A stretch of 64,000 bases of DNA from Fodinisporobacter ferrooxydans. GTDB taxonomy: Bacteria > Bacillota > Bacilli > Tumebacillales > MYW30-H2. The notes beneath the pieces were generated by a model, which was given only the letters and a program-made list of their open reading frames with translations, did not search any database and was not told the origin of the DNA. This document shows, piece after piece, positions 54,214 to 63,203 of this stretch; the first letter of the stretch is position 1; every line of letters starts with the position of its first letter. Location: positions 2,249,501 through 2,313,500 of the forward strand of contig NZ_CP089291.1 of the NCBI RefSeq assembly GCF_022818495.1, in the 5' to 3' direction. The position numbers were made by a program, and so were the translations under genes.

Positions 54214-55557
54214 ATGTCAGTTGTTACTACAGCAACAAATCACCCACATGGTGAAAGTGTGAAAGGCCGTCAGATGGTTTCTGCTACTATTGCATCCGTT
54301 TTGGGGTGGTCGTTAGATTTATATGATCTATTTGTCCTTCTTTATGTCGCCCCCGTTTTAGGGCAAGTATTTTTCCCGAATAATGTTCCGACTCTATCAT
54401 TGGCTGCCGTTTATGCTTCCTTTGCCGTTACATTGCTCATGCGGCCGGTCGGTTCTGCTATATTTGGATCCTATGCAGACAAGCACGGCAGAAAGGGCGC
54501 GATGGTATTTGCGGTGGTTGGCGTAGGACTTTCCACAGCGTTGTTCGGCCTTTTGCCGACTGTCCAACAAATCGGAGTTGCAGCACCTGCTATTTTCTTG
54601 CTTTTGCGTTTGGTTCAAGGAATATTTGTCGGTGGTGTCGTCGCATCCACACATACCATTGGAACGGAATCCGTACCACCGAAATGGCGCGGATTGGTTT
54701 CCGGGCTGATCGGTGGAGGCGGAGCGGGATTCGGTTCATTGTTTGCTTCCATTATTTATTTTATCGTCTCATCGGCCTTCCCTGGCCATGCGTTTGCCGT
54801 ATGGGGTTGGAGATTCATGTTTTTTTCCGGCATTCTCAGTTCCATCCTTGGGTTGTTTGTTTTTAACTCGATCGAAGAATCTCCCTATTGGAAAGAACTC
54901 AAACACGCGCAGGAGAAAGCCGGCGCCAGTCAAGAGAAGACAGAAAAATCGCCTTTAAAAACGGTTTTATCCAGTAAATATTTTCCGGTAATTCTTGTCA
55001 ATCTCATGCTCGTCATTGGCGGTGGAACCGGCTACTACATTACATCCGGCTATCTTCCGACATTCCTGAAAGTAATCAATAAAACGCCGAGCAGCGCATC
55101 TTCCATGATCTTGATACTTGCAAGTTTTGCAGCAATTATTTCTGCTGTTGCAATCGGCTATTTCAGTGATCTGATCGGAAGGAAAAAAACGTTTATCATC
55201 ATTGGCATTGTGAACTGTATTTTGCTTCCCTTCTGCTACTTGGGGCTGGCGAAATCTGTTGCACTATCTTCCATTACGTTGTACGCAGTAGTTCTGGCAT
55301 TTCTTGGGAATGCAGGATATGCGCCGATATTGGTATTTTTAAATGAACGTTTTCCAACGACGATCCGTTCTGTGGGTACCGGATTATCCTGGAATATCGG
55401 ATTTGCCATCGGCGGCATGATGCCGACATTTGTATCGTTGGCGAGTCGCGGCGTCCAAAGCATCCCGTCAGTCCTCTCGTATTTTGCAGTCGCTGTATTC
55501 GTTTTGTATCTGATCGGCAGTTTTGTCATACCTGAAACAAAAGGGCAGTTTAAATAA
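54214..55557 (+). CDS. MFS carboxylate:proton symporter (MHS/SHS/AAHS-like)
   Basis: A 447-residue major facilitator with 12 predicted helices. It has LGWSLDLYDLFVLLYVAP in helix 1, the loop 2-3 motif GSYADKHGRKGAM, RLVQGIFVGGVVAST in helix 4 and YFSDLIGRKKT in loop 8-9. Families of this type import aromatic acids, sialate/lactate or dicarboxylates. ATG 54214 follows AGGAGGAG by 5 bases. It likely brings in the substrate of the cluster, whose chemical class (organic acid) is therefore hinted at. Confidence 0.87.
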   Translation: MSVVTTATNHPHGESVKGRQMVSATIASVLGWSLDLYDLFVLLYVAPVLGQVFFPNNVPTLSLAAVYASFAVTLLMRPVGSAIFGSYADKHGRKGAMVFAVVGVGLSTALFGLLPTVQQIGVAAPAIFLLLRLVQGIFVGGVVASTHTIGTESVPPKWRGLVSGLIGGGGAGFGSLFASIIYFIVSSAFPGHAFAVWGWRFMFFSGILSSILGLFVFNSIEESPYWKELKHAQEKAGASQEKTEKSPLKTVLSSKYFPVILVNLMLVIGGGTGYYITSGYLPTFLKVINKTPSSASSMILILASFAAIISAVAIGYFSDLIGRKKTFIIIGIVNCILLPFCYLGLAKSVALSSITLYAVVLAFLGNAGYAPILVFLNERFPTTIRSVGTGLSWNIGFAIGGMMPTFVSLASRGVQSIPSVLSYFAVAVFVLYLIGSFVIPETKGQFK

Positions 55558-55608
55558 GGATCGAAAATAAACTACAAAAAATAAAAAATAGGATGGGAGA
55601 GAAGAGAA

Positions 55609-57075
55609 ATGACAATTGTAACAAAGCTGCAAGTGCCTGTATATCGAAACTATATTGGCGGCCAGTGGGTGGATTCCAGCTCGAAGGAACAACTGGAATC
55701 CCGCAATCCGGCAACAGGTGAATTCATCAGTTATGCGCAAAAATCAACCGTTCAGGATGTGGAAGCGGCCATCGATTCTGTTTATGATGCGTTTCAGCAG
55801 AGTGACTGGGGGTATAATCCGAAACGCCGCTATGAAGCATTGCTCGGTTTGGCTCATAAAATGGAAGAAAATCTTGAGCATCTCGCCCGTGTCCTGACGA
55901 TGGAGCAAGGAAAAACGATTCGCGAATCCCGCATGGAAATCGCCGGCAGTATCGATACTTTAAAATACTTTGCCGGTGCAGCGCGTACGGTGTTTGGGCG
56001 TTCCATGCAATTAGAACCCAATAATTTTGGAATTATCGTAAAAGAGCCCATTGGCGTAGTAGGGATTATTTCACCTTGGAATTGGCCTGCACTTTTGATG
56101 GTTCGGGAATTGGCGCCTGCTTTAGCTGCCGGCAATGGCGTCATTGTAAAACCTGCCAGTCTGACGCCGGCCATTTCTGTTGAGATTTTTAAATTGATTG
56201 CCGCAGTCCCCGAGTTTGCGAAAGGAATTGTCAGTATTGTGACAGGTCCGGGACGTTCGATCGGAGCGGCGATGGGAAAAAGCAAAAAAATCGATATGAT
56301 CAGTTTTACGGGAGACACGTCAACAGGAAAATCGATCATTGAGCTATCGACAAGCAACATCAAAAAACTGGCATTGGAACTTGGCGGCAAATCGCCGAAC
56401 GTTGTATTTGCAGATGCCAATCTCGACAAGGCAGTACCCTTGATCGGCCGTTCCATTTTTATCTCGGCGGGACAAATTTGCATGGCTGGTTCACGGGTGC
56501 TTGTGCATGAATCGATTAAGGATGAAGTGGTTTCACGGTTAAAAGCGTATGCAGAACATCTGAATGTCGGCAATGGGATCCATGAAACGTCCGATATGGG
56601 TCCTGTCATCTCACAAAGTCAGCTCGACTTGATTTCTGAATACTGCGAGATTGGAAGAAAAGAAGGGACGATTATTACCGGCGGATACCGTTTGACCGGT
56701 GAGGAGTTCGATAAAGGTTTCTTTTTCGCACCGACGATTATCGATCATCTTGCGGCAAACTGTCGGGTTGTACAAGAAGAGATTTTCGGCCCTGTACTTG
56801 CTGTTCAAACATTTGCAAATGATGAAGAAGCAATTGCGTTGGCGAATGGAACAGACTTTGGCCTATCTGCCGGAGTATGGACGGCAGACTTGAATCGCGC
56901 CATGCGGATGTCGAAGGAAATAAAGGCAGGGACCGTTTGGATTAATACGTATAATAAAAACTTCCCGGAAGCGGAATTCGGCGGCTATAAACAAAGTGGT
57001 CTAGGGCGGACACGCGGTGTCGATGGATTGATGGAATACTGCGAAACCAAACATATCCATCTGGAACTCGAGTAA
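55609..57075 (+). CDS. NAD(P)-dependent aldehyde dehydrogenase
   Basis: A 488-residue ALDH superfamily enzyme. It has IISPWNWPALLMVRELAPALAAG (oxyanion Asn), SFTGDTSTGKSI, LELGGKSPNVVFADANLDKA (general base Glu), SAGQICMAGSRVLVHE (catalytic Cys) and EEIFGPVLAVQTF. Close relatives include betaine aldehyde, 2-hydroxymuconic semialdehyde and vanillin dehydrogenases, so substrate is open. A 2-hydroxymuconate-semialdehyde-like role would suit the downstream pathway genes. Its stop overlaps the earliest possible start of the next gene (TAATG). Confidence 0.93.
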   Translation: MTIVTKLQVPVYRNYIGGQWVDSSSKEQLESRNPATGEFISYAQKSTVQDVEAAIDSVYDAFQQSDWGYNPKRRYEALLGLAHKMEENLEHLARVLTMEQGKTIRESRMEIAGSIDTLKYFAGAARTVFGRSMQLEPNNFGIIVKEPIGVVGIISPWNWPALLMVRELAPALAAGNGVIVKPASLTPAISVEIFKLIAAVPEFAKGIVSIVTGPGRSIGAAMGKSKKIDMISFTGDTSTGKSIIELSTSNIKKLALELGGKSPNVVFADANLDKAVPLIGRSIFISAGQICMAGSRVLVHESIKDEVVSRLKAYAEHLNVGNGIHETSDMGPVISQSQLDLISEYCEIGRKEGTIITGGYRLTGEEFDKGFFFAPTIIDHLAANCRVVQEEIFGPVLAVQTFANDEEAIALANGTDFGLSAGVWTADLNRAMRMSKEIKAGTVWINTYNKNFPEAEFGGYKQSGLGRTRGVDGLMEYCETKHIHLELE

Positions 57076-57101
57076 TGAGGAAAACAATGGAGGACAAACA
57101 A

Positions 57102-58280
57102 ATGAAAAACAAACCTGGACTAATAGAAGAAACTGTGGAATTCTCCTTTCAGCTTCCTACATCTATCGAGTTTGGCTTTGGCAAAGCAAGCCGCTTGGGG
57201 GAGCGGATCCGTCAATTCGGAGCTGCCAACGTATTTTTTGTAACGGATCAGGGAGTGGAAGCTGTCGGATTGCTGAATGGAATCAAGGAATCCCTGCAAA
57301 CAGCAGGAATCGCGTTCGATACGTATACAGATGTGGAACCGGATCCAAGTATTGAGACAATCAATCGGGCAGCCCAGGCGCTTCAATCAAAATCGTATGA
57401 TTGTATCGTTGCGGTTGGCGGAGGAAGCCCGATTGATGTTGCAAAAGGGATTCGCGTCGTATCGGCAAATGGAGGGAGTATCGGACAATACGCCGGTGTC
57501 AATCGGGTACAAAAGGCTTCATCGGTACCTCTAATCGCCATTCCCACCACATCAGGAACGGGAAGTGAAGTAACCATATTCGGCGTTTACTCCGATTGGG
57601 AAAATAACGTCAAGATTACTGTTACAAGCCCTTATATGGCTGCAACGATCGCAATCGTCGATCCGCAATTGACGATGAGTTTGCCGGCAAAAATGACGGC
57701 GGCATCAGGGATCGATGCACTGGCACATGGCATTGAAACATTTTTTTCAACAATCGCTACGCCTGCCTCCGATGCGTTGGCTTTGCAAGCGATTGCCATT
57801 GTCAATGGGAATTTGCGTAATGTTGTTGAAAACGGTTCAGATGTACAAGCGCGAATTGGGATGTCCCAGGGGAGTTTGCTGGCGGGAATGGCGTTTAATA
57901 ATGGCTTTCTTGGTTTGACACATGCGATTGGAAGTGCTTTATCCGGACATTGTCATGTTCCACATGGTGTGGCAATTGGATTGCTTTTGCCGCATGTGAT
58001 CGAATTCAATCGCACGGTTCGCCCTGAAAAAGCTGCCAAGATTGCGCGTATTATGGGAATCAAGGGGAATGACGATGAATCATTGGCGCTGCAAGCCGCA
58101 GACGCGGCAGCACAACTTGTACAAGAGATCGGCCTGCCGACAAAGCTCAGGGATGTGGGAGTAACGGAAGATAAGCTTTCCGATGTTGCCAAAGATTCAT
58201 TCAAGAGCGGGATGATGCAGTTTAACCCGCGCCAACCGTCAGAAATGGAAGTCTTGGAGCTTTTGCAGCGGATCTATTAA
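57102..58280 (+). CDS. Iron-containing alcohol dehydrogenase
   Basis: A 392-residue group III (Fe-ADH) enzyme. It has the NAD-binding VAVGGGSPIDVAKGI, PTTSGTGSEVT and the metal site Asp/His residues in SGIDALAHGIETF and HAIGSALSGHCHVPHG. The ATG at 57102 has GGAGGA 7 bases before it; ATGs at 57075 and 57087 lie upstream, one overlapping the ALDH stop. With the ALDH it can oxidise an alcohol to an acid, or remove an aldehyde. Substrate unknown. Confidence 0.92.
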   Translation: MKNKPGLIEETVEFSFQLPTSIEFGFGKASRLGERIRQFGAANVFFVTDQGVEAVGLLNGIKESLQTAGIAFDTYTDVEPDPSIETINRAAQALQSKSYDCIVAVGGGSPIDVAKGIRVVSANGGSIGQYAGVNRVQKASSVPLIAIPTTSGTGSEVTIFGVYSDWENNVKITVTSPYMAATIAIVDPQLTMSLPAKMTAASGIDALAHGIETFFSTIATPASDALALQAIAIVNGNLRNVVENGSDVQARIGMSQGSLLAGMAFNNGFLGLTHAIGSALSGHCHVPHGVAIGLLLPHVIEFNRTVRPEKAAKIARIMGIKGNDDESLALQAADAAAQLVQEIGLPTKLRDVGVTEDKLSDVAKDSFKSGMMQFNPRQPSEMEVLELLQRIY

Positions 58281-58394
58281 CCGATTCGGAAACTTGAATA
58301 TAGCCCCTGACGCGAATGTACCCTTGGTCATGCGGAAATAAGCAGTACGAAAGAGGAATAAAGAAGGGCAGCTTAGATTGGAAGGGGAAGTTTG

Positions 58395-58952
58395 ATGAAG
58401 CTTGTAGTAGGAATATCTGGAGCAAGCGGAGCGATTTATGGTGTGCGTACCGTAGAGGTGCTTAGCAGACTAGGGGTAGAGGTACATCTTGTAGTAAGTG
58501 AAAATGCCCGAAAAACGATTTCCTATGAGACAGATTATGTGTTTGAAGACGTTTGTAAAATGGCAACGAAGGTCTATGACAACAAAGACTTGGGAGCGGC
58601 AATTTCGAGCGGATCCTTTCAAGTCAATGGAATGATTGTCGCACCTTGTTCCATAAAAACGTTAGCAGGGATTGCGAATAGTTTTAACAGTGAATTACTG
58701 ACACGGGCTGCAGATGTTCAGTTGAAAGAACGCAGAAAGTTGGTTTTGCTTGTACGTGAAACTCCATTGCACCAAGGGCATATCCAACACATGTTGACAG
58801 TAACGCAAATGGGAGGGATCATTTTGCCGCCGGTTCCTTCTTTTTATCATTTGCCGAAAACACTTGATGACATTGTCAATCAAAGCGTACAAAAAGCGTT
58901 AGACCAGTTTGCGATTGAAGCCAATTTATTTGAGCGTTGGAATGGCATGTGA
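58395..58952 (+). CDS. ubiX: Flavin prenyltransferase, UbiX/Pad1 family
   Basis: A 185-residue protein that prenylates FMN to give the prFMN cofactor of UbiD-type decarboxylases. It has VVGISGASGAIYGVRTVEVL (flavin phosphate loop), GSFQVNGMIVAPCSIKTLAGIANSF and LVLLVRETPLH, all canonical. The ATG follows a GGGGAAG. It directly precedes the UbiD gene, as in many aromatic acid (de)carboxylase operons. Confidence 0.94.
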   Translation: MKLVVGISGASGAIYGVRTVEVLSRLGVEVHLVVSENARKTISYETDYVFEDVCKMATKVYDNKDLGAAISSGSFQVNGMIVAPCSIKTLAGIANSFNSELLTRAADVQLKERRKLVLLVRETPLHQGHIQHMLTVTQMGGIILPPVPSFYHLPKTLDDIVNQSVQKALDQFAIEANLFERWNGM

Positions 58953-59028
58953 GCAAAAAGTAAAAGTATCAGAATGCATAATTGGATTGCCAGCATCAAT
59001 ACGTAAATGATTGTGGGAGGGATTTTCG

Positions 59029-60417
59029 ATGAAAGCCAGAACCTTTCGGACTTGGCTTGAACATTTGCAAGCAACAGGACGTTTGGCAGTCATAGACAAA
59101 AAAGTCGGTTTACAATATGAAATAGCCGCAATCGCAAAAAAATTGGATGGGCAAAAGGCAGCATATTTTACAAAAGTGGAAGATTACGAGATACCGGTTG
59201 TATCCGGAATCTGTTCGACTCGCAGCGATTTTGCGGAAGCTTTGGGAACAGATCCGTATGGAATGATTTCTAAATTCACAGAAGCAGTTACGTCCCCCAT
59301 GCCTTGCCAACTTGTAGAAAGACAGTCAGCTCCGGTAAAGGAAAATGTCGTTCTTGAAAATATTGATTTGTTACAAATGCTTCCAATCCCTTTCCACCAT
59401 GAAAAGGATTCGGGAAATTATATTACTGCCGGACTATTTATTGTCCGTGATCCGGTTACTCGCAAACAGAATGTTTCGATACATCGACTGCAGGTATCCG
59501 GGAAAGACAAATTGGGTGTTTTACTCCTGCCTCGTCATACATTCCACTTATACAAAAAGGCGGAAGAATTGGGGCAGTCTCTGGATTGTGCGATTGTGAT
59601 CGGGACTGACCCTGTGACTTTGCTGGCATCACAAGCCAGTACTCCATTCGGTGTGGATGAATTAGAAATCGCCAGTGCTTTGCGCGGCGAGCCGCTGGAA
59701 GTTGTCCGTTGTGAAACTGTCGATATTGACGTCCCGGCATTCGCGGAAATCGTGCTCGAAGGAAAAATTTTGCCACATGTCCGTGAGCCGGAGGGACCCT
59801 TTGGAGAGTTCCCAAAATATTATGGGCCGCGCAGTGAGAAAGAAGTCGTACAAATTACCGCAGTTACACATCGCACCAATCCAATTTTCTATACGATTGT
59901 TCCGGCTGGATATGAACATCTTTTGCTTGGCGGAATACCAAGGGAAGCGAGTCTTTTCGAAACTGTCCGACAAACTGTGCCAACGGTAAAAGCAGTCCAT
60001 ATGAGTCTTGGCGGCACGGCTCGTTATCATGCGATCGTGTCTATCAAGAAACGCAATGAAGGTGAAGGGAAAAACGTCATTTTGGCCGCATTGGCAAATA
60101 GTTTTGATATCAAACATGTAGTCGTTGTTGACGAAGACGTCGATATTTTCGATATGGAAGAAGTGGAATGGGCGATTGCCACTCGTTTTCAGGCAGAAAA
60201 AGATTTGATTGTCATACATGGTACACAAGGCTCAAAACTGGATCCTTCCACAAATAACGGAGTTGGATCGAAGATGGGATTGGATTGCACCGTGCCGATG
60301 GGCAGTGAACCCATGCGCTATCTGCGTATAAAAATACCGGGATTTGATCAATTGGATATCGAAACATATATTTCGAAAAAGTCAGAACTGCGAGAGACAC
60401 ACGTAGAGAACAGATAG
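59029..60417 (+). CDS. UbiD-family prenyl-FMN-dependent (de)carboxylase
   Basis: A 462-residue enzyme of the UbiD family, which reversibly decarboxylates aromatic, heteroaromatic or alpha,beta-unsaturated acids with prFMN. It has NVSIHRLQVSGKDKLGV (Arg of the catalytic E-R-E network), REPEGPFGEFPKYYG with the two conserved glutamates, and GSKLDPSTNNGVGSKMGLDCT near the C-terminus. ATG 59029 is 8 bases after GGGAGG. Members act on 4-hydroxybenzoate, vanillate, phenolic acids, furan-2,5-dicarboxylate and others. This one is probably the entry or an intermediate step of the cluster. Confidence 0.93.
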   Translation: MKARTFRTWLEHLQATGRLAVIDKKVGLQYEIAAIAKKLDGQKAAYFTKVEDYEIPVVSGICSTRSDFAEALGTDPYGMISKFTEAVTSPMPCQLVERQSAPVKENVVLENIDLLQMLPIPFHHEKDSGNYITAGLFIVRDPVTRKQNVSIHRLQVSGKDKLGVLLLPRHTFHLYKKAEELGQSLDCAIVIGTDPVTLLASQASTPFGVDELEIASALRGEPLEVVRCETVDIDVPAFAEIVLEGKILPHVREPEGPFGEFPKYYGPRSEKEVVQITAVTHRTNPIFYTIVPAGYEHLLLGGIPREASLFETVRQTVPTVKAVHMSLGGTARYHAIVSIKKRNEGEGKNVILAALANSFDIKHVVVVDEDVDIFDMEEVEWAIATRFQAEKDLIVIHGTQGSKLDPSTNNGVGSKMGLDCTVPMGSEPMRYLRIKIPGFDQLDIETYISKKSELRETHVENR

Positions 60418-60591
60418 GTTGGGGAGGGGGCGGAATTGAACGTATTCCGAAATCCATATGTGTTGCTGCAATCATGTATTTTTGCAAAAATTTTCGGAAT
60501 GTCGAAATAGAATCAAATATGCTACTATATAAAAAAATATACGAACACACTCAATATAATTTTCGTCTTAGGGATCAAGGGGGGGAATCAA

Positions 60592-62391
60592 ATGCGATTA
60601 TCTGAACTCGTGTGTACTCCCGTGTATCAAATCGACATCAATCAGGTGCAAGACGAGCCGGAAAAAATTATATCGGATATGCAAACGCTGTCGCTTTTCG
60701 AGATTCCAGTCTTGTCCCAAGGGCGATGGGCGGGAATTTTCCGTTTTTTGTCAAAAGATTCTGATACGAATGGTGAAAAACATGGGGCGTATGTCATGAA
60801 TGCTCCTTCTTTTTATGAGGATATGGAACTTAAAGATATTCCAATACCAAGGAACTGTACGATATTGGGCGTTGTCAATCGGCAAGAAGAGTTCACGGGT
60901 ATTGTCCATATTGCAGATATACAAACAATCTTCATAAAAGAGTACGAAACTACGCGAGAGCGCATTCGATTCCTTGATGCGATTATTGATAACACATACG
61001 ATGGGATTTTGATTGTGGATTCGTTGGGATATGTAACCCGCGTAAATCAGGGATTTTGCAGATTGACAGGGGTAAAAGAAGAGGATTTTGTTGGCGTTCA
61101 TGTAACGGACTTGGTTCAGAAAGGCACGTTTAAATTTCCTTCCGTTACCTGGAGTGCATTGCAGAAGCGGCGGGATATAACTGGCATACAAAAATACCCC
61201 ACTGGACATGAGCATCTTGTAAGCGCTGTACCGATTATCGACAATCAGGGAAAACTGCATGGCGCAGTGGCAAGTGTTCGAGACATGACGGAGTTGTCAA
61301 GATTGCGACAGGAGCTGGAAGCGGTACAGGATTTAAGCCAACATTACAAGTCTGAGTTGACAGATCTGAGAAAGCGTGTCTTGTTTGATCAAATCATTGC
61401 CGTCTCCGGGCAGATGCAAAAGGTTATGGATTTAGCCGGCCGCGTGGCAAATTTTGATTCAACAGTGTTAATATTAGGAGAGTCGGGAGTAGGGAAAGAA
61501 GTAATCGCGAATTTTATCCATAAATCAAGTTCCCGGGTACAAGGACCGTTTGTGAAAATTAACTGTGGAGCACTTCCGGAAGAATTGCTTGAGTCGGAAT
61601 TGTTTGGATATGAGGCGGGGGCGTTTACGGGTGCAAAAAAAGGTGGAAAGATCGGGTTGTTTCAAGCTGCCGAGGGTGGCGTGATCTTTCTCGATGAAAT
61701 CGGAGAAATGTCGCCTGCGTTGCAAGTGAAAGTTTTACGAGTGCTGCAAGAGCAAGAATTTACCCGTGTTGGCGGCATCTCTCCGATTCAGGTAAACTGT
61801 CGCGTCATTGCTGCCACTCATCGAGATTTAAAGGAACAAATAAAAAAAGGACAATTTCGTGAAGATTTGTTTTATCGTTTGTATGTTGTGCCGATTCATA
61901 TCCCGCCATTACGGGAAAGGCAAGAAGATATTCCGGCGTTGCTGCAATATTTTTTAAATAAATATAACCAGAAATACGGAACGCAGAAAACGTTGCAGCC
62001 TGAAGTCATACAAATTCTTAAAAATTATTCCTGGCACGGAAACGTTCGTCAGTTATCCAATCTTGTTGAACGGATGATCGTAACAATACCTGATTCCTAC
62101 ATTCAGCAAATGCATTTGCCTGAAGATTATATACAGGACATTTCAGCGGCAGATCATTCGGTACATTCTGAACGCCAGGCAACAAATACGGCGGCTTCCA
62201 ATCCCGAGCCAACAATAAGCGAAAGGGAACCGAAGGAAAACATGAACGCATTCGGCGCAATGGAACGCGATTTGTTGATTCGGACGCTTACGCAACATGG
62301 TTCCGTTCGTAAAGCAGGACAAGCATTGGGAGTTTCACATACCACGATCATAAAGAAAATGAGAAAATATGGAATTGAACGGAATCGTTAA
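60592..62391 (+). CDS. Sigma-54-dependent PAS-AAA+-Fis activator
   Basis: A 599-residue enhancer-binding protein. Residues 1-115 look like a pair of CBS-type units (ITxxxIP and GIVHIADIQ elements), 122-232 a PAS domain (DNTYDGILIVDSLGYVTRVN), 262-500 the AAA+ domain with Walker A GESGVGKE (296-303), intact GAFTGA at 343-348, Walker B VIFLDEIGEM and REDLFYRLYVV. A Fis-type HTH ends the protein (SVRKAGQALGVSHTTIIKKM). It is the best candidate to activate the sigma-54 promoters at 46441 and 39573. It starts after GGGGGGAATC; the 174 bases upstream hold no strong promoter that I could see. Confidence 0.94.
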   Translation: MRLSELVCTPVYQIDINQVQDEPEKIISDMQTLSLFEIPVLSQGRWAGIFRFLSKDSDTNGEKHGAYVMNAPSFYEDMELKDIPIPRNCTILGVVNRQEEFTGIVHIADIQTIFIKEYETTRERIRFLDAIIDNTYDGILIVDSLGYVTRVNQGFCRLTGVKEEDFVGVHVTDLVQKGTFKFPSVTWSALQKRRDITGIQKYPTGHEHLVSAVPIIDNQGKLHGAVASVRDMTELSRLRQELEAVQDLSQHYKSELTDLRKRVLFDQIIAVSGQMQKVMDLAGRVANFDSTVLILGESGVGKEVIANFIHKSSSRVQGPFVKINCGALPEELLESELFGYEAGAFTGAKKGGKIGLFQAAEGGVIFLDEIGEMSPALQVKVLRVLQEQEFTRVGGISPIQVNCRVIAATHRDLKEQIKKGQFREDLFYRLYVVPIHIPPLRERQEDIPALLQYFLNKYNQKYGTQKTLQPEVIQILKNYSWHGNVRQLSNLVERMIVTIPDSYIQQMHLPEDYIQDISAADHSVHSERQATNTAASNPEPTISEREPKENMNAFGAMERDLLIRTLTQHGSVRKAGQALGVSHTTIIKKMRKYGIERNR

Positions 62392-62453
62392 CCCCGAATA
62401 TTCGATTTCATTCGATACGTCAGCGAGATATTCCATCACAGGGGGAATCAATC

Positions 62454-63203
62454 ATGGATATAAAAGACATTTTGAACCGTTTCCAAAACGGGCAACTTTC
62501 CATTGAACAAGCAGAGACGGAAATTCACGGTTTCGAAGATATTGGATTTAGTAAAATCGATTATGCAAGAGAATCGCGCACGGGGCATCCGGAAGTCATA
62601 TTTGGGCTCAATAAGACACCGGAACAAGTGCAAATCATTTTTGAACGCTTATATAAAAAACATGGGAAAGTTATGGTTACAAGAGCAACAGAACAGATGG
62701 CGGACCTGGTAAAAAAAATAGCGCCGGAAGCAACATATGACCACATGTCCCGCCTGCTTACGGCAGGCAGCAGTGTAGTTCGTTTTCCCGGTACTGTTGC
62801 CGTTGTGTCTGCCGGAACTGCTGATATGCCTGTTGCAGAAGAGGCGGCACAAGTGGCCGAATGGATGGGCAGCGAAGTTGATCGAATCTATGATGTCGGT
62901 GTTGCGGGCATTGATCGGCTTTTGGCGAACCGCGAGCGAATTCAGAACGCTACAATAATCATTGTCGTAGCAGGCATGGAAGGTGCTCTTGCCAGTGTCG
63001 TGGGTGGGCTTGTTCGTCATCCTGTAATTGCAGTGCCGACAAGTGTTGGATATGGCGCCCACTTTTTTGGCATGACACCGTTACTCTCCATGTTGTCCTC
63101 ATGTGCATCCGGCATAACGGTAGTGAACATCGATAACGGTTTTGGCGCGGCAGTTGCGGCATCGATGATTCAACAAACGATTTTGGAGGTGTTGAACCGA
63201 TGA
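62454..63203 (+). CDS. larB: NPN cofactor biosynthesis carboxylase LarB
   Basis: LarB carboxylates nicotinic acid adenine dinucleotide at C5 and cleaves its phosphoanhydride, giving the pyridinium-3,5-biscarboxylate mononucleotide that LarE thiolates. The 249-residue protein has DYARESRTGHPEVIFGLNKT, the PurE-like C-terminal domain with VVSAGTADMPVAEEAA and VVAGMEGALASVVGGLV, and the conserved cysteine in SSCASGITVVNIDNGFGAA. It is the only larB in the window, so it presumably serves both LarA homologues. It starts after GGGGGAATC and overlaps larC by 4 nt. Confidence 0.95.
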   Translation: MDIKDILNRFQNGQLSIEQAETEIHGFEDIGFSKIDYARESRTGHPEVIFGLNKTPEQVQIIFERLYKKHGKVMVTRATEQMADLVKKIAPEATYDHMSRLLTAGSSVVRFPGTVAVVSAGTADMPVAEEAAQVAEWMGSEVDRIYDVGVAGIDRLLANRERIQNATIIIVVAGMEGALASVVGGLVRHPVIAVPTSVGYGAHFFGMTPLLSMLSSCASGITVVNIDNGFGAAVAASMIQQTILEVLNR

